Made by a program: the position numbers and the translations under genes. Shown one piece after another: positions 19,736 to 31,864 of a stretch of DNA of 43,052 bases. The first letter of the stretch is position 1. Every line of letters begins with the position of its first letter. The notes under the pieces were generated by a model. That model worked only from the letters and a program-made list of their open reading frames with translations. It was not told the DNA's origin and made no database searches. Source of the DNA: Phytophthora quininea (lineage: Eukaryota > Oomycota > Peronosporomycetes > Peronosporales > Peronosporaceae); the NCBI GenBank assembly GCA_011947345.1, contig JAAVTG010000360.1, forward strand, positions 1 through 43,052, read 5' to 3'.

Positions 19736-22700
19736 ATGGCGGACAAGGCGCATGGCAACTCCCGCAACCCGTACAGCCGCGGGGGCGGCTCGGCCTGGGC
19801 GCGCGGCTCCCAAGGCGCACGAGCCAATGCCTCCCACTCGCGAGGCCGCGGAATGACCGAAGCGAAGCTCTACGCGCTCCAGAAAGGCGATGAGTTGGAC
19901 CAGAAGTTCGGCTTTCACTTACTCCCAGACCTGATCGAGCAAGAAGAAGACGCCAAGGACAAGGACGACGGCGTGGACCACGCCAGACTGGGTTGGCTAC
20001 TGAATCTACGGGCCTGTACCCTCCCAGAACCTGTGGAAGGCAAGCTAGAAGTGTCCGCCTTAGAGCTCTACTTCTTGGAACAAGACGGTAAGGCCTTCAA
20101 GACCAGAGTCATCTACCAGCCGTACTTTTACGTACGTGCAGAAGCTAACCGAAGCCAGGACGTGATCGCCTACTGCCTCCGGAAGTTTGAAGGCCTGGTG
20201 GCCAAGGCGGAGCGAGTGTTCCGAGAAGATCTGGACAAGGCCGACCATTTAAATGGGAACAAGGCGCTGTATGTGAAGCTGAGCTTCCGTACAGTCGCAG
20301 ACTTGATGGCCGTAAAGAAGGAGCTGGCTCCCATTGTAGCTAGAAACCAAGAGAGATTGCAGGCTAGACAAGCCTACGAGATGCAGGGTCAGATGCAGGA
20401 GCAGGTTACGGAAGATGATTTGATGTTTGAAGCTGCTAAAGGAGCAGGAACAGATGAGAGCGAGTCGGCGCTGCTAGAGCTGAGGGAGTACGACGTGCCG
20501 TACACCATGAGAGTCGCCATTGATCTGGATATCCGAGTGGGAGCTTGGTATCACGTGGACTATGATCCGACAGCGCCTTACGCACCCACGGATGTGAAGA
20601 GACAGAAGGATATGGTGGATAAAGCGGAGCCTGTGGTCTGTGCTTTCGATATCGAGTGTACGAAAGCTCCACTGAAGTTTCCCGATGCACAAGTGGACCA
20701 GATTTATATGATTTCGTATATGATTGACCGTCAGGGATATTTGATTGTGAACAGGGAGTTTGTGTCGGAGGATATCCAGGACTTTGAGTACACGCCCAAG
20801 GAAGATTACCCGGGGCCATTTATTGTGTTCAATGAGGAGAACGAGGAGCAACTACTGAAAAGGTTTTTCGAGCATGTAGTTGAAGCGCAGCCACACATTT
20901 TCGTCACGTATAACGGAGACTTTTTCGATTGGCCGTTTATTGACGCGCGTGCACAGGTTCACGGGATTAATATGGCGCGCGAGATCGGCGTTTCACTGGA
21001 TGAACGCAGCGGAGAGTACCGAGGCCGCAGCAGCGTGCACATGGACGCGTTTTGCTGGGTCAAGCGTGACTCGTACCTTCCCCAGGGAAGTCAAGGCTTG
21101 AAGGCTGTCACAAAGTACAAACTTGGCTATGACCCAGTGGAAGTAGATGCTGAAGATATGGTTGCTTTAGCGCGAGATGAACCGCTCAAGATGGCATCGT
21201 ACTCGGTGTCTGATGCTGTTGCTACGTTTTATTTGTATGACAAGTACGTGCATTTGTTTGTGTTCTCACTGTGCACAATTATTCCGTTGGGGTCGGAAGA
21301 TGTGCTCCGAAAAGGTTCTGGAACTCTGTGTGAAGCCTTGCTGATGGTCGAAGCCTTCAGTGGCAACATCATTTGTCCGAACAAGCAAAGCTCCGCGCGT
21401 GAAGAGAAATTTTTCAAGGGCCATCTCGTTGAAAGCGAGACGTATGTAGGCGGCCACGTGGAATGTTTAGAGTCTGGCGTTTTCCGCGCTGACTTTTTGT
21501 ACGACTTTAACCTCGTGCCAAGTGCTTTTCAACAGCTCATTGACAATGTAGATCGTGACCTGCGTTTCTCTTTGGAAATCGAAATGAGCGTTCCACTGGA
21601 TCGAGTCGCCAATTACGAGGATGTGAAGAAGGACATTGTGGACCGGCTGGTCGCACTCCGCGAGCGCCCCAACAGGAAGGAACAACCTTTGATTTATCAC
21701 TTGGATGTGGCTGCCATGTACCCCAATATCATTCTAACGAATCGTCTGCAGCCGTGCGCAATCGTCAACGAGGCAGACTGTGCAGCGTGCGCATTTAACA
21801 CAGAATGTGGCCGAGCGGCTGTTAAACCTGGAGAAGCATCGTGCCAACGTGAAATGGATTGGGTCTGGCGTGGCGATTTCTACCCAGCGACACGGCCAGA
21901 GTACTATTCCATCAAGACCCAGATTGAATACGAAAACTTTTCTCTTGACAAGGGGAAAACGGACGCTGTAAAAGCAAACGGACCAAAAGCAGTCTCTTCC
22001 GTTCCGTTCGCTCAACTACCTACCGATAAGCAAGAGCAGCTGCTTAAACAGCGTTTTAAGTCGTATTGTTCTAGCGTGTACAAGAAGACCAAGGTGACAG
22101 AAGAACAAAAGCGATCGGCGACCGTTTGCATGCGCGAGAATCCGTTTTACGTCAACACGGTTCGTGCATTTCGAGACCGGCGGTACGAATACAAGGGACT
22201 CACCAAGGTTTGGAAAAGAAGGTGTCCCAAGCCGCTGAGGCCAAGGATCTGCTTGCGAAGATTGACGCGCAGAACAAATGCCTCGTGTATGACTCGTTGC
22301 AGCTTGCACACAAGTGTATCCTAAACTCGTTCTACGGCTATGTGATGCGTAAAGGCGCGCGATGGCACTCGATGGAGATGGCAGGTATTGTGACCCACAC
22401 GGGCTCAAACATCATTACTGGTGCTCGTGAGTTAGTAGAACAAATCGGTAGACCTCTAGAGCTGGACACGGACGGTATTTGGGCGATTCTTCCGAAATCC
22501 TTCCCGGAAACCTTTTCATTCAAGCTCAAGGATGGCAGTTCGAGGAGTATCTCGTATCCATGTGTGATGCTAAACGCCGACGTCCATGCCAAATTCACGA
22601 ATCCACAATACCATGAGCTCGACACCGAGACTGGCAAGTACAAAACGCACCAGGAGTGCTCGATTCTTTTCGAGGTTGATGGTCCTTACAAAGCCATGGT

Positions 22701-25700
22701 CCTCCCCGCGTCTACAGAAGAGGGTAAGCTGCTGAAAAAACGCTATGCTGTATTCAACTTCGACCACTCGTTGGCTGAGCTCAAAGGTTTCGAACTCAAG
22801 CGCCGTGGTGAACTCCAGATCATCAAGGCGTTTCAGTCGCAAGTCTTTGAGTGTTTCCTTGATGGCAACACACTGGAAGAGTGTTATGCCTCGGTTGCGA
22901 AATGTGCCAACCACTGGCTTGATGTGATCGATACTCGAGGCAAATCCATGGACGACGAAGAGCTGATGGCGCTAATTACTGAAAATAAGAGCATGTCTGG
23001 CAAGCTGGATGAGTATGAAGGCCAAAAGTCGACGTCTATCACGACGGCTAGACGACTGGGCGAGTTCCTAGGAGAGGAAATGATCAAAGACAAAGGTCTG
23101 ACCTGTAAAATGATTATTGCAGCACGACCGTACGGAGAGAAGGTCACAGAGCGCGCTATCCCCACCGCCATCTTCGCCACAGAGGACGCAGTCAAGAAGC
23201 ACTTCCTCAAGAAGTGGCTCAAAGACCCTCACCTGCAAGATTTTGACATTCGTTCGATTCTTGACTGGGATTATTACCGCACTCGTTTTGCCTCCACTGT
23301 TCAAAAGATTATCTCTCTCCCCGCAGCTTTTCAGAACGTGCGAAACCCTGTGCCTCGTATCGAACTGCCAGACTGGATGAGGAAGCAAGTCCGTGAGAAG
23401 AACGCCAAGCACCAGCAAGGAAACATGAAGCAGTTCTTCAAGACTGCCACGAAAGGTGCTGGGGATGGAGACTACATTGCCGAGATGATCGATATGGAAG
23501 ATTTGGTTAAGGGAAGCAACCTTCGAGTAAATCACGACCGCTTGGAAGGAAGCGGAAAGACAAAGAAGACGGAGGTGGCGACACCAGTCCCACAAGTTCG
23601 ATCGAAGAAATCGATGACGAAGAAACGCCCGCTGCAAAGGTAAAACTAGGAGAAGTTCCTTTTAAGGATTGGCTAAAGAATCGCAAGAAGAAGTGGAAGT
23701 CGATGCTTGGCAAAAGGCGGCGCGAAAGAGAAGAGCGTATGCGGGGCTTTAACAGCTTTGGCATGATGGGTGGACGCACTAGTGCCAAGCGTTTCCAAAG
23801 CGGCTCGACCAGTGCTCTTGCGAAGGGCAACGGCGTCGGTATGGAAAATTTTGTTTTCAATGCCGGCAGCGCGTTGCAACGTGAATATTGGCAAATTGTG
23901 GAAATTCAGCAGGAACAAGGTGGGCTTTTCACCTGTTGGGTGCTCACTAGTCAGTCCCAGATGCTGCAACGTATCACGCTCAAGATGCCGCGGGTCTTTT
24001 ATCTAACTAGCGACGAAGCTGAGCACGACAACCTGCTAACAGTCTTGCCTGGCTCTCGACGAGTCTCTCGAATCGTGCCGCATTATTCGTCCAAACCGCA
24101 GTCTGTGCTTGAGGTCGCACTAAGCGAGCGACAGTATCAGCAATATCAAAAGGAAATCGGTCAAATTTTGGGCGACCCTCACGTGACAGGTGTGTACGAG
24201 TTGCAGGTGTCAGCATTGGCGCGAGCTGTCTGCGCGTTGGGGTGCGTGGCAAAGGTGGTGAACCCACACCTTTCCAGCACAAACCAAGAATACGAGCTGA
24301 GCGACTTGCAATTCCAGTCGACAGCACAGGCTCCGTATCTAATGGACCCACAGGGAGTCTCCGTGCCAAATTCGTTGATGCGTCGCGTGTTACTCTACTT
24401 TTCGCAACAGAAGAAGCGCGCGATCTTAGGTTTGGTAGTCTTGCGAGATGGAGAAGACGGTGGCAGCTTGGAGAATGCTGTCAGTGGAGGTGACGCCAAC
24501 GTTTGGTACGTCGATCCATTCTCTAACGTGAAATCCCGAGGCACAGACCTGAAGCAGTTCTTCGAGCAACTGCTGCAGGAAGCGCACGAAGAGGAGACGC
24601 TGCTCCCATCCAGAGTTGTAGTTTTAAAACGCACGTAGTGAAGACGGTGCAGGACGCTTTCTCCGGTGTGAATGCCACTCTTGCGCGGCTAGCTTCCAAC
24701 AAGCAACTAGCGCCGAAGCCGACGATCGTGGTGGCTCAGACGTGCATTCCTTCAAGCAAGCGACTTCGCGAGAAAATGCAAGGACTCCACAGCTTCCCTA
24801 TCGCTGTACTGCCGTGGAATGAAGAAGACACGTTGTTCCCTGCGCTCACCTGGCGCAAACTCATGGGGAAAAGATGCTGACGCGGTGTTTCGAGATGACT
24901 CAGTTCTACTCGGATGTGTTGGACTGTGCGCGATACGCGCACTTGCCTGTAGGGAACTTCACTGGCGACCACTCGATTGCCATCCTCGATACTCTGTACT
25001 CGCGTATCTTGACAAAACATAAGCACTTGTGGTGGCACGCGCCTTCGTCCCTTCCGGATCTTGGCGGGAAGGAACAGGAGCAACAGTTCCAACAGCTCTT
25101 CAGCCAGTCTTTGTTCGGACAAGCGCACAAGAAGAACGACAAGAGCGTCGCCATTCAGCACCGTGTCGATACGTCCGTTGTTGTGTGTGACAAGGGTTCC
25201 TTTGTTGATGTGTGTTGAGTTGGAACTGGATGGTTTGGCTGTCAATGCAATCTTAGTCGCTTCACAGATCCACAGCATTGAAGGCCTGGGTGTGGCTCAT
25301 CAGATGGAGATTGATTTCGAAGGGAACGAAGGAGAAGCTACAAAGGGAGAAGGTGGGTCGGTCGCTGCTACTGCTGAAGGCGACGCAGAGGAGAGCTGCC
25401 ATGAAGCTTTCCGACTGTTGCGTGTCATGGTCACGACCCTCTTCAAAGACTTTCTCGCGAGTCGTAACAAGTTCGCAGACCACGTGCTGCAGCAGTTCTA
25501 TCGCTGGTTGTGTTCGCCTAACTCACTAAGCTTCGACCCTGCACTACATGCGATGGTAAAGCGCTTGATGGAGAAACTCTTCTTGCAGTTACTTGCAGAG
25601 TTTCGACGACTCGGCTCCCATATTGTCTATGCGGACTTCAGCAAGATTATCGTCTGCACCAAGAAGAAAACCGTGCGAGATGCGCATACGTATCTGCAGT

Positions 25701-26835
25701 TCATCTTGCAGACTGTCCTGTCGAACGAGCTCTTCCAAGTCTTGAACTTCACACCGAAAAAGTACTTTTCGAACCTCTTCTTCATGGACGCAGAGAACTA
25801 TGGCTGTATTCTTTTAAAAACATGACAGCCGAAGAGGAGCGAGGCGACAGCGACCACGAAGGCGGCGATAAGCCGCTGGAGATTGTCTCCCACTGGAATA
25901 TCGCCAACTACTTACCACGTGGAGTGGACGAATACTTCTTGATCCTAGTAGGACAGTTCATTCGCCGACGCGCAGAGTTTCAGCGTCGACAGTTAACCAA
26001 AGGTACCGATGCCAAGCCTAACGTTGCAGAAGACGCAGACGACCAACCAGTGGAGGAGGACGAAAAGCAGCACAGTCCACTCGCTTTGTACTCGCAGAAG
26101 CTCGTCTCGTCCTACTTCTCGGAGAAACTGCTGCGTTTGGTGCCGGAAATCTTGACGTACAACATGGACCGAGACAGTTTCCCCGTCTTCGCCGGCTCGC
26201 ATCTGCCCATGGAATCTCCCGCGCTCGAACTAGTAAAGTTTGTCTGTTCCGTGTTTAATCTTGAGCCAAGCGTAGAGACCCAAGTAGGGAAAATGCGGCG
26301 CACTCTGCTGAAGCTGCTCCGCATGAGTGAGTTTGCCGACGACTCGCAATTCAAGAACCCGTCGCTGTCGTTCACAGTGCAGGACGTCATCTGCCTCTGC
26401 TGTAACTTGTGCCGGTCAGTGGATCTATGTCGAGACCCGCAGCTTTTTAAAGGCAGTGCAAACGCTAGTGAGGACGAAGAAGGACAGGAGAGTGCAGAAG
26501 ACACCGAAACAACGTCTTCATGGCACTGCCCACGGTGCTTCGCTCTTTACGATAAAACTGCGTTCGAGATGCGGTTGGTGGAGATGGTTCAGGCGCAGTC
26601 GGTGGCCTACCAGCTTCAAGACTTGTACTGCAAAAAGTGCCATTTACCTGCCGAGCACAAGATGCGTGAGTACTGCCCGTGCTCTGGAACGTACGCGTTG
26701 ATGCCAGGTGTGCGAGAGTCACTGCTGGAGACTCTGCGCCTGCTCAACCGAATCGCGCAGCAGCACAACTTTGAGTGGCTCCTTGAGACGGTCCAGCGCC
26801 TCGAGCGTCAAGCAGGCCAACATTTGCTAGAGTAA
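19736..26835 (+). CDS. POL2: DNA polymerase epsilon catalytic subunit
   Basis: Replicative leading-strand polymerase, nuclear. Start is the ATG at 19736; a Gly/Ser/Arg-rich tail precedes the conserved part. B-family domains in order: Exo I with Asp-Ile-Glu near residue 305, Exo [13 protein letters not shown] near 390, Exo [19 protein letters not shown] near 488 (proofreading residues present); motif [10 protein letters not shown] near 656; motif [15 protein letters not shown] near 862; motif C as LDTDGIW near 908, the form specific to Pol epsilon. The C-terminal half holds the inactive polymerase fold (DUF1744) and two cysteine clusters: CLCCNLC...WHCPRC (about 26391-26545) and CKKC...CPC (about 26629-26685), which hold zinc and/or iron-sulfur and bind subunit B. 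About 2,367 aa, close to the human and yeast proteins. Six 1 nt frame breaks (22214-22217, about 23545, 24622-24625, 24865-24872, about 25210, 25812-25820) and no other stop. No introns needed. Confidence 0.93.
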
Positions 26836-27784
26836 GGGTCAATAGAAACAAACTTGTCCACTGCACACAACCTGCCTTCGATGTCAACCTTAACTGAAAA
26901 CTCTGGGAAGTTTCCATCTACCACACTTTTGACCGAAAGGAATGAACGCAATCACGATGGCCTAGACGCTAAATCAGCTTCACACTTGTCGGGCAATCAT
27001 GGCGAAACATTTTGTCCCCACCAAATTCGCAGTTAGCTTTGCGTATTGGAATGTCTTTGCAGTCTCTTCCACTTGGCGAATATCTCACTAACGGAAGCAC
27101 CTTCTTATCATCATACTCGTCTTCGCGACGGAGTTGGATTGGCGATTGCTAATTTTTCCTAAACCACGAGACCTGATTAGGGAGTGGAGGCAGAACCAAA
27201 AGGTGGTCCTGCTACTGTGGCGAGTCCACACTGCGATCGCGTTCCATGCTACGTGGAGGTAGAGAAACGACATACTATTCCGTGAAACTACAGCTGAAGT
27301 ACCAAGCGTTCAAAATGTGACGTCCTCTTTTCGACGACATTGTCTGTTCATCAATCACCATTCAGCGGAGCTTGGGATTGACGACAAATTGTAATCTCTG
27401 TTCTGGAGAAGTTAGGCTTTGACCCACCTGCGCTGCAAAACACGCCACCAGCAAGTCACGTTTGGATTCCACGAAACTAAGCAGAACGACTAAGTAGTAT
27501 ACGATCGTAGCTAGAAAAACGGTTTATCCGACTGGTTAATCAACTTAAATTCCTTCCTTATCATCATACTCGTCTTGAGCCACTTGACGAACCTCGACGG
27601 CACAATATCTTCTCTACAGTCCCACACAGAGGACAGAACTTGTCCTCTCGGCACTTTTAAAACTACCACGACGTGCATTTCGTCGTCTTCTCTTCATATA
27701 CCCACAAGCTCGAACGATCAACTTCACAAATCGTGAATTTGCAACAAGTAGAATTGATAGCAGTGAGAAAGTTGGATCACAGTT
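26836..27784. other. Intergenic with repeat fragments
   Basis: No gene. At about 26998-27060 a 60 bp block (CATGGCGA-ACA...CAAATTCGCAGT-AGCTTT...GGAAT-TCTTTG) matches 34384-34447. A 20 bp sequence, CTTATCATCATACTCGTCTT, occurs twice in direct orientation (27104-27123 and 27557-27576). These look like remnants of the same dispersed family as the relics at 17880 and 34440. Confidence 0.45.
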
Positions 27785-28867
27785 CACACTATTGCACTAC
27801 GACATTTCCGTCCAGCGTGATGTTGGCGCCCTCAAACACGCGTGCCACGCTTTTCAAGCTGCCTACAAGCTTCAGCATGGGTGTCACCAGATCCGCCTGA
27901 GTCGTCAACGTCGTCACGCGACCAATTGTTTCGTCCCAGCCAAATCGTACTGACCCACGCATTTCAACGCGCTGGTTGAGAAGTCGATCAGCAAGTGATG
28001 TCCACTCGGTTTTGAACTTGTCGTGTCTGTTCCTCTCCAGGTGTGGATACGCCAGTCGAATTGTCGACTCGGTGATGGTGAAACTGGTCGAGACGGCGGC
28101 AACAACAGCATCACTTGCACTCTCTGCACCCTCTTCAAGACACTTCAGCTCTATACAAATATCCGGGTGGTAGAGTGTCAACAGTCTCCAATTCTCAAGT
28201 AAGGAGTCGACACCGCAAGACGTTCCATGTCTGACGTCGAATATCATGGATGCTTGTAAGAAGTCCAAGTGAAGGTGCGACTGTGAGATAGCTGAGGTCG
28301 TTGACTCTACGTATCCGTGGCGAAAGAGCCGAAAGTACTCAGCAGCGATGCTCCAGATCGACGTCTTGGCTGGCGATGGACATTCCACTCGCACCCGATG
28401 CTCCTCAAGCTGCTGGACGACTTCTCGCAGGTGTTGGACTTCTTCTTCCAGGGATAACTCATGTTCGCGCTGCTTGTTCCGGTATCGAGCTTGGTTCGCG
28501 CGACAGCGTTCTCGACGACGATCTCTTTTGTCTAGCAGCTGCTGAAGTAGCTCATCAGGTCGGTCGACGTTGTCCCCGTGTCTTGCTTTCGTGGCGCTCA
28601 CTGTCTTACCGAAATGACGAGGAGAGCGTTTGTGACCAGTGAACTTCGTCATGATGGTGGTGAACGTTGCCGTCGCGTCGGTATTGAAAGCGGATCCGTC
28701 TTGACAGGATGCAGCTCGCTGAATGACTCCGCCGATGATGCTGTCGCTCAACGAGTCGCAGTTCGGAGGGTAGAGCGAAGTCATGGCCGAAAGGTGACGC
28801 GGGCTGGTGGGAGGTGGTGGGTCTCGTCGATGCGGCAGATCGAGGAATGACAAGTCAATCGCTTGTG
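27785..28867 (-). repeat. Left arm of a 1083 bp inverted repeat
   Basis: The reverse complement of this block matches 30711-31793 over its full 1083 bp with about six base differences seen by eye and no gaps. Similarity drops sharply at both ends. The arm contains the whole bZIP coding region plus about 80 bp of upstream DNA. Confidence 0.9.
27789..28784 (-). CDS. Oomycete bZIP transcription factor, left copy
   Basis: 331 aa from the ATG at 28784. The basic region (about residues 86-108, RRRERCRANQARYRNKQR) fits the bZIP pattern with the DNA-contacting Asn at about residue 98, followed by a short leucine/valine zipper (about 108-130). A conserved C-terminal domain (about 140-331) begins with SIWSIAAEYFRLFRHGY and contains FTITESTIRLAYPHL and a WDE-x-x-GRV segment. 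This bZIP plus C-terminal domain arrangement recurs in multicopy oomycete bZIPs; nuclear regulation is inferred from the family. Differences from the right copy include Ile for Thr in an MxFDVRHG segment and Asp for Gly in NRHxKFK. An initiator-like CATTCCTCGAT lies about 55-65 bp upstream of the ATG in both copies. Confidence 0.85.
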   Translation of the reverse strand: MTSLYPPNCDSLSDSIIGGVIQRAASCQDGSAFNTDATATFTTIMTKFTGHKRSPRHFGKTVSATKARHGDNVDRPDELLQQLLDKRDRRRERCRANQARYRNKQREHELSLEEEVQHLREVVQQLEEHRVRVECPSPAKTSIWSIAAEYFRLFRHGYVESTTSAISQSHLHLDFLQASMIFDVRHGTSCGVDSLLENWRLLTLYHPDICIELKCLEEGAESASDAVVAAVSTSFTITESTIRLAYPHLERNRHDKFKTEWTSLADRLLNQRVEMRGSVRFGWDETIGRVTTLTTQADLVTPMLKLVGSLKSVARVFEGANITLDGNVVVQ

Positions 28868-30710
28868 GTCGGCTCGCGACTTGAGCGTCCGGCTCTTACT
28901 CCCAGTGAGTAAGATGACTGCTGTTCCACAACCATGAGGTTACTGGAGCCTGTCAGAACCCCATAAGAACCTACGCCCCAGACAAAAAGCGATGCATGCC
29001 ATGCCATATTCCGTCGCCATCAAAAGCTTCTCGAAGCACACGGACTCCAGGGGGTGGCGGGGCGGTGAAGCATACAACCAGACTAACCTCAGAGAGCTAC
29101 CGGTACGTGACAGCTGATACCGTTGGCACGGTTGACGGGACAAAAGACCGTCAACAAGGTACGACAGCTGTGTTCACAAGTTGACGCGACACATTGAGTG
29201 ACAAAAGCTTAGAAACAAAAATCGGCACGTCAACGTCGCCAATATCGAAACTCGACAGAAGGTCATCACCGCTAGACTCTGGCGGCAATTCGTTAGCGTC
29301 TCGACAAATTACGCACGGATTTCTTTTGGTTTTGAGGGCTCTAGACAGATCCCTCACCAAGGCCTCTGCGGCTGAGCTAATAAAACATCCGCGCGTGATT
29401 TATCGAGGCACCGACGAATTGCCTCTCACGCCAGTTCAAACATTTGTTGGAGCTGTCGCCATTTGCTAGCACTTGAACAGTCCGTTGGTCGGGGGCGGCA
29501 GGGCAATGAGAACTATCCATCGTCTGGATGTTGGAACTGATTTTCGGATATCGGGTCGGAGCATCAAGTTCCGTAACATTTAATCAACCAGAAAACCCTG
29601 CAGTTTCTGAGCCGTGCCATGGTCTGGTGGCGAATAAAACCCGAAGACCCACCGTCTTCGACTTCCCACCCAGCCAGGAAAACCAGCAGATTCGAAAAGC
29701 GCTGCAGCTTGTCGACGTGCTGGCTGCAATCGGTGGATATGGTTTTGTCGAGTTCCTTGCCGAATTCTACGACGAAGCTGGTGACAACCACGCACGGTGC
29801 AGTGTTCAATCTGGTCGTGCCGGTCGACAGGAACATGGTCAAGTTTGGATCCAGTTGCACGAAAGTCCGCTGTTACTTGGCGGAGAACTATTTAACTGTC
29901 GAAAAGATTTGTTGAAACACCAGCACGATTCAAATCTACAACCTCCAGGACCATCTCGTTCAAACTGAGTCTTTTCACTACGTTTCATTCTGCAAATGCC
30001 ATTCATACCCAGGAACAACAACGCCCACACAATTGTCCACTACAGCAGCTCGACAAGGACAGTCGCTCGAAAAATGGAATCTCCCACATGTGCTACCCCG
30101 AACAACGAACTGTTCAAGTGCTTTCGTTTCACGACGACTCTTATTTGGGCTGGCGTGGGGTTAATTCGTTGGATCCTCGACAATTCACGCACGGATTCCT
30201 TTTATTGAGTGCCTTGGAGTCCACGGCCTTATGTTGCGCAGAGATTTAATGATTGTCAACTTGCCACATTTTGTTACATAGTTGATAGTCGCTCCGTGTG
30301 TCGCGTCAACTTGAATTCCGATTGGACACGGCTGTCGTGCAAACCTCGACATGCAAGCTTTTACAGCACTGTACCAGTGACGTGACACCTCGATGACGGC
30401 CTTTTGTCGCGTCAACTCAGTCGATGTCGAGCGCGATGGATTTGCCAACGGTATCAGCTGGCAGGAATGCTACATGCGAAGTATGGTTCGTCGTTTGATT
30501 TACACGGAGTTTTGCATGTGAAACAAACGACCCGCAGATGTGTGCACTGGAAAGCTTTTGAAGGCGACGGAATATGACGGTGTGCTTCATTACTTGGCTC
30601 CATGCATTTAGTTTGGTTTGTTATACGTCCAGCTGTAATCTCATGGGTTTGGAAAGTCTGTACAAAACTCATCAGGAATGAGAGACGGACGCTCCAAATC
30701 GTGTGGCAAT
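28868..30710. other. Spacer between the inverted bZIP copies
   Basis: The first and last about 330 bp (28868-29200 and 30370-30710) are still recognisably inverted copies of each other, sharing blocks such as CATATTCCGTCGCC-TCAAAAGCTT, CAGCTGATACCGTTGGCA and GTTGACG-GACAAAAG-CCGTCA, but are strongly diverged with gaps. In the centre, 29300-29340 and 30180-30220 share a directly repeated ACGCACGGATT block. 29630-29780 (+) encodes a fragment (ALQLVDVLAAIGGYGFVEFL) resembling the relic families at 18.1, 34.7 and 35.3 kb. No intact gene. Confidence 0.5.
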
Positions 30711-31793
30711 CACAAGCGATTGACTTGTCATTCCTCGATCTGCCGCATCGACGAGACCCACCACCTCCCACCAGCCCGCGTCACCTTTCGGCCATGACTT
30801 CGCTCTACCCTCCGAACTGCGACTCGTTGAGCGACAGCATCATCGGCGGAGTCATTCAGCGAGCTGCATCCTGTCAAGACGGATCCGCTTTCAATACCGA
30901 CGCGACGGCAACGTTCACCACCATCATGACGAAGTTCACTGGTCACAAACGCTCTCCTCGTCATTTCGGTAAGACAGTGAGCGCCACGAAAGCAAGACAC
31001 GGGGACAACGTCGACCGACCTGATGAGCTACTTCAGCAGCTGCTAGACAAAAGAGATCGTCGTCGAGAACGTTGTCGCGCGAACCAAGCTCGATACCGGA
31101 ACAAGCAGCGCGAACATGAGTTATCCCTGGAAGAAGAAGTCCAACACCTGCGAGAAGTCGTCCAGCAGCTTGAGGAGCATCGGGTGCGAGTGGAATGTCC
31201 ATCGCCAGCCAAGACGTCGATCTGGAGCATCGCTGCTGAGTACTTTCGGCTCTTTCGCCACGGATACGTAGAGTCAACGACCTCAGCTATCTCACAGTCG
31301 CACCTTCACTTGGACTTCTTACAAGCATCCATGACATTCGACGTGAGGCATGGAACGTCGTGCGGTGTCGACTCCTTACTTGAGAATTGGAGACTGTTGA
31401 CACTCTACCACCCGGATATTTGTATAGAGCTGAAGTGTCTTGAAGAGGGTGCAGAGAGTGCAAGTGATGCTGTTGTTGCCGCCGTCTCGACCAGTTTCAC
31501 CATCACCGAGTCGACAATTCGACTGGCGTATCCACACCTGGAGAGGAACAGACACGGCAAGTTCAAAACCGAGTGGACATCACTTGCTGATCGACTTCTC
31601 AACCAACGCGTTGAAATGCGTGGGTCAGTACGATTTGGCTGGGACGAAACAATTGGTCGCGTGACGACGTTGACGACTCAGGCGGATCTGGTGACACCCA
31701 TGCTGAAGCTTGTAGGCAGCTTGAAAAGCGTGGCACGCGTGTTTGAGGGCGCCAACATCACGCTGGACGGAAATGTTGTAGTGCAATAGTGTG
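30711..31793 (+). repeat. Right arm of the 1083 bp inverted repeat
   Basis: Inverted partner of 27785-28867, same length, about 99% identical by eye. The two arms are divergent (head to head) with 1843 bp between them. Confidence 0.9.
30794..31789 (+). CDS. Oomycete bZIP transcription factor, right copy
   Basis: 331 aa, same architecture as the left copy: basic region about 86-108, zipper about 108-130, conserved C-terminal domain. The frame is open further upstream to 30602, but the ATG at 30794 is preferred because both copies keep it and an initiator-like CATTCCTCGAT lies about 55-65 bp upstream inside the conserved arm. Synonymous sites are also nearly identical to the left copy, so similarity reflects recent duplication or conversion rather than selection on the protein alone. 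Confidence 0.85.
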   Translation: MTSLYPPNCDSLSDSIIGGVIQRAASCQDGSAFNTDATATFTTIMTKFTGHKRSPRHFGKTVSATKARHGDNVDRPDELLQQLLDKRDRRRERCRANQARYRNKQREHELSLEEEVQHLREVVQQLEEHRVRVECPSPAKTSIWSIAAEYFRLFRHGYVESTTSAISQSHLHLDFLQASMTFDVRHGTSCGVDSLLENWRLLTLYHPDICIELKCLEEGAESASDAVVAAVSTSFTITESTIRLAYPHLERNRHGKFKTEWTSLADRLLNQRVEMRGSVRFGWDETIGRVTTLTTQADLVTPMLKLVGSLKSVARVFEGANITLDGNVVVQ

Positions 31794-31864
31794 CTCCAAT
31801 GGAACGGTGCTATCGATTCTTCCCGTTGCAAAATCGCTCTTTGTGGTCTCGGTCGTTTGAGCCT

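Noticed and set aside
23068..23637. 189-codon minus-strand frame inside the polymerase gene
   Set aside because: Antisense shadow of conserved Pol epsilon coding sequence.
19736..26835. Pol epsilon as a pseudogene
   Set aside because: All exonuclease, polymerase and cysteine-cluster motifs are kept, there are no independent stops, and breaks fall mainly in homopolymers with net codon-exact correction.
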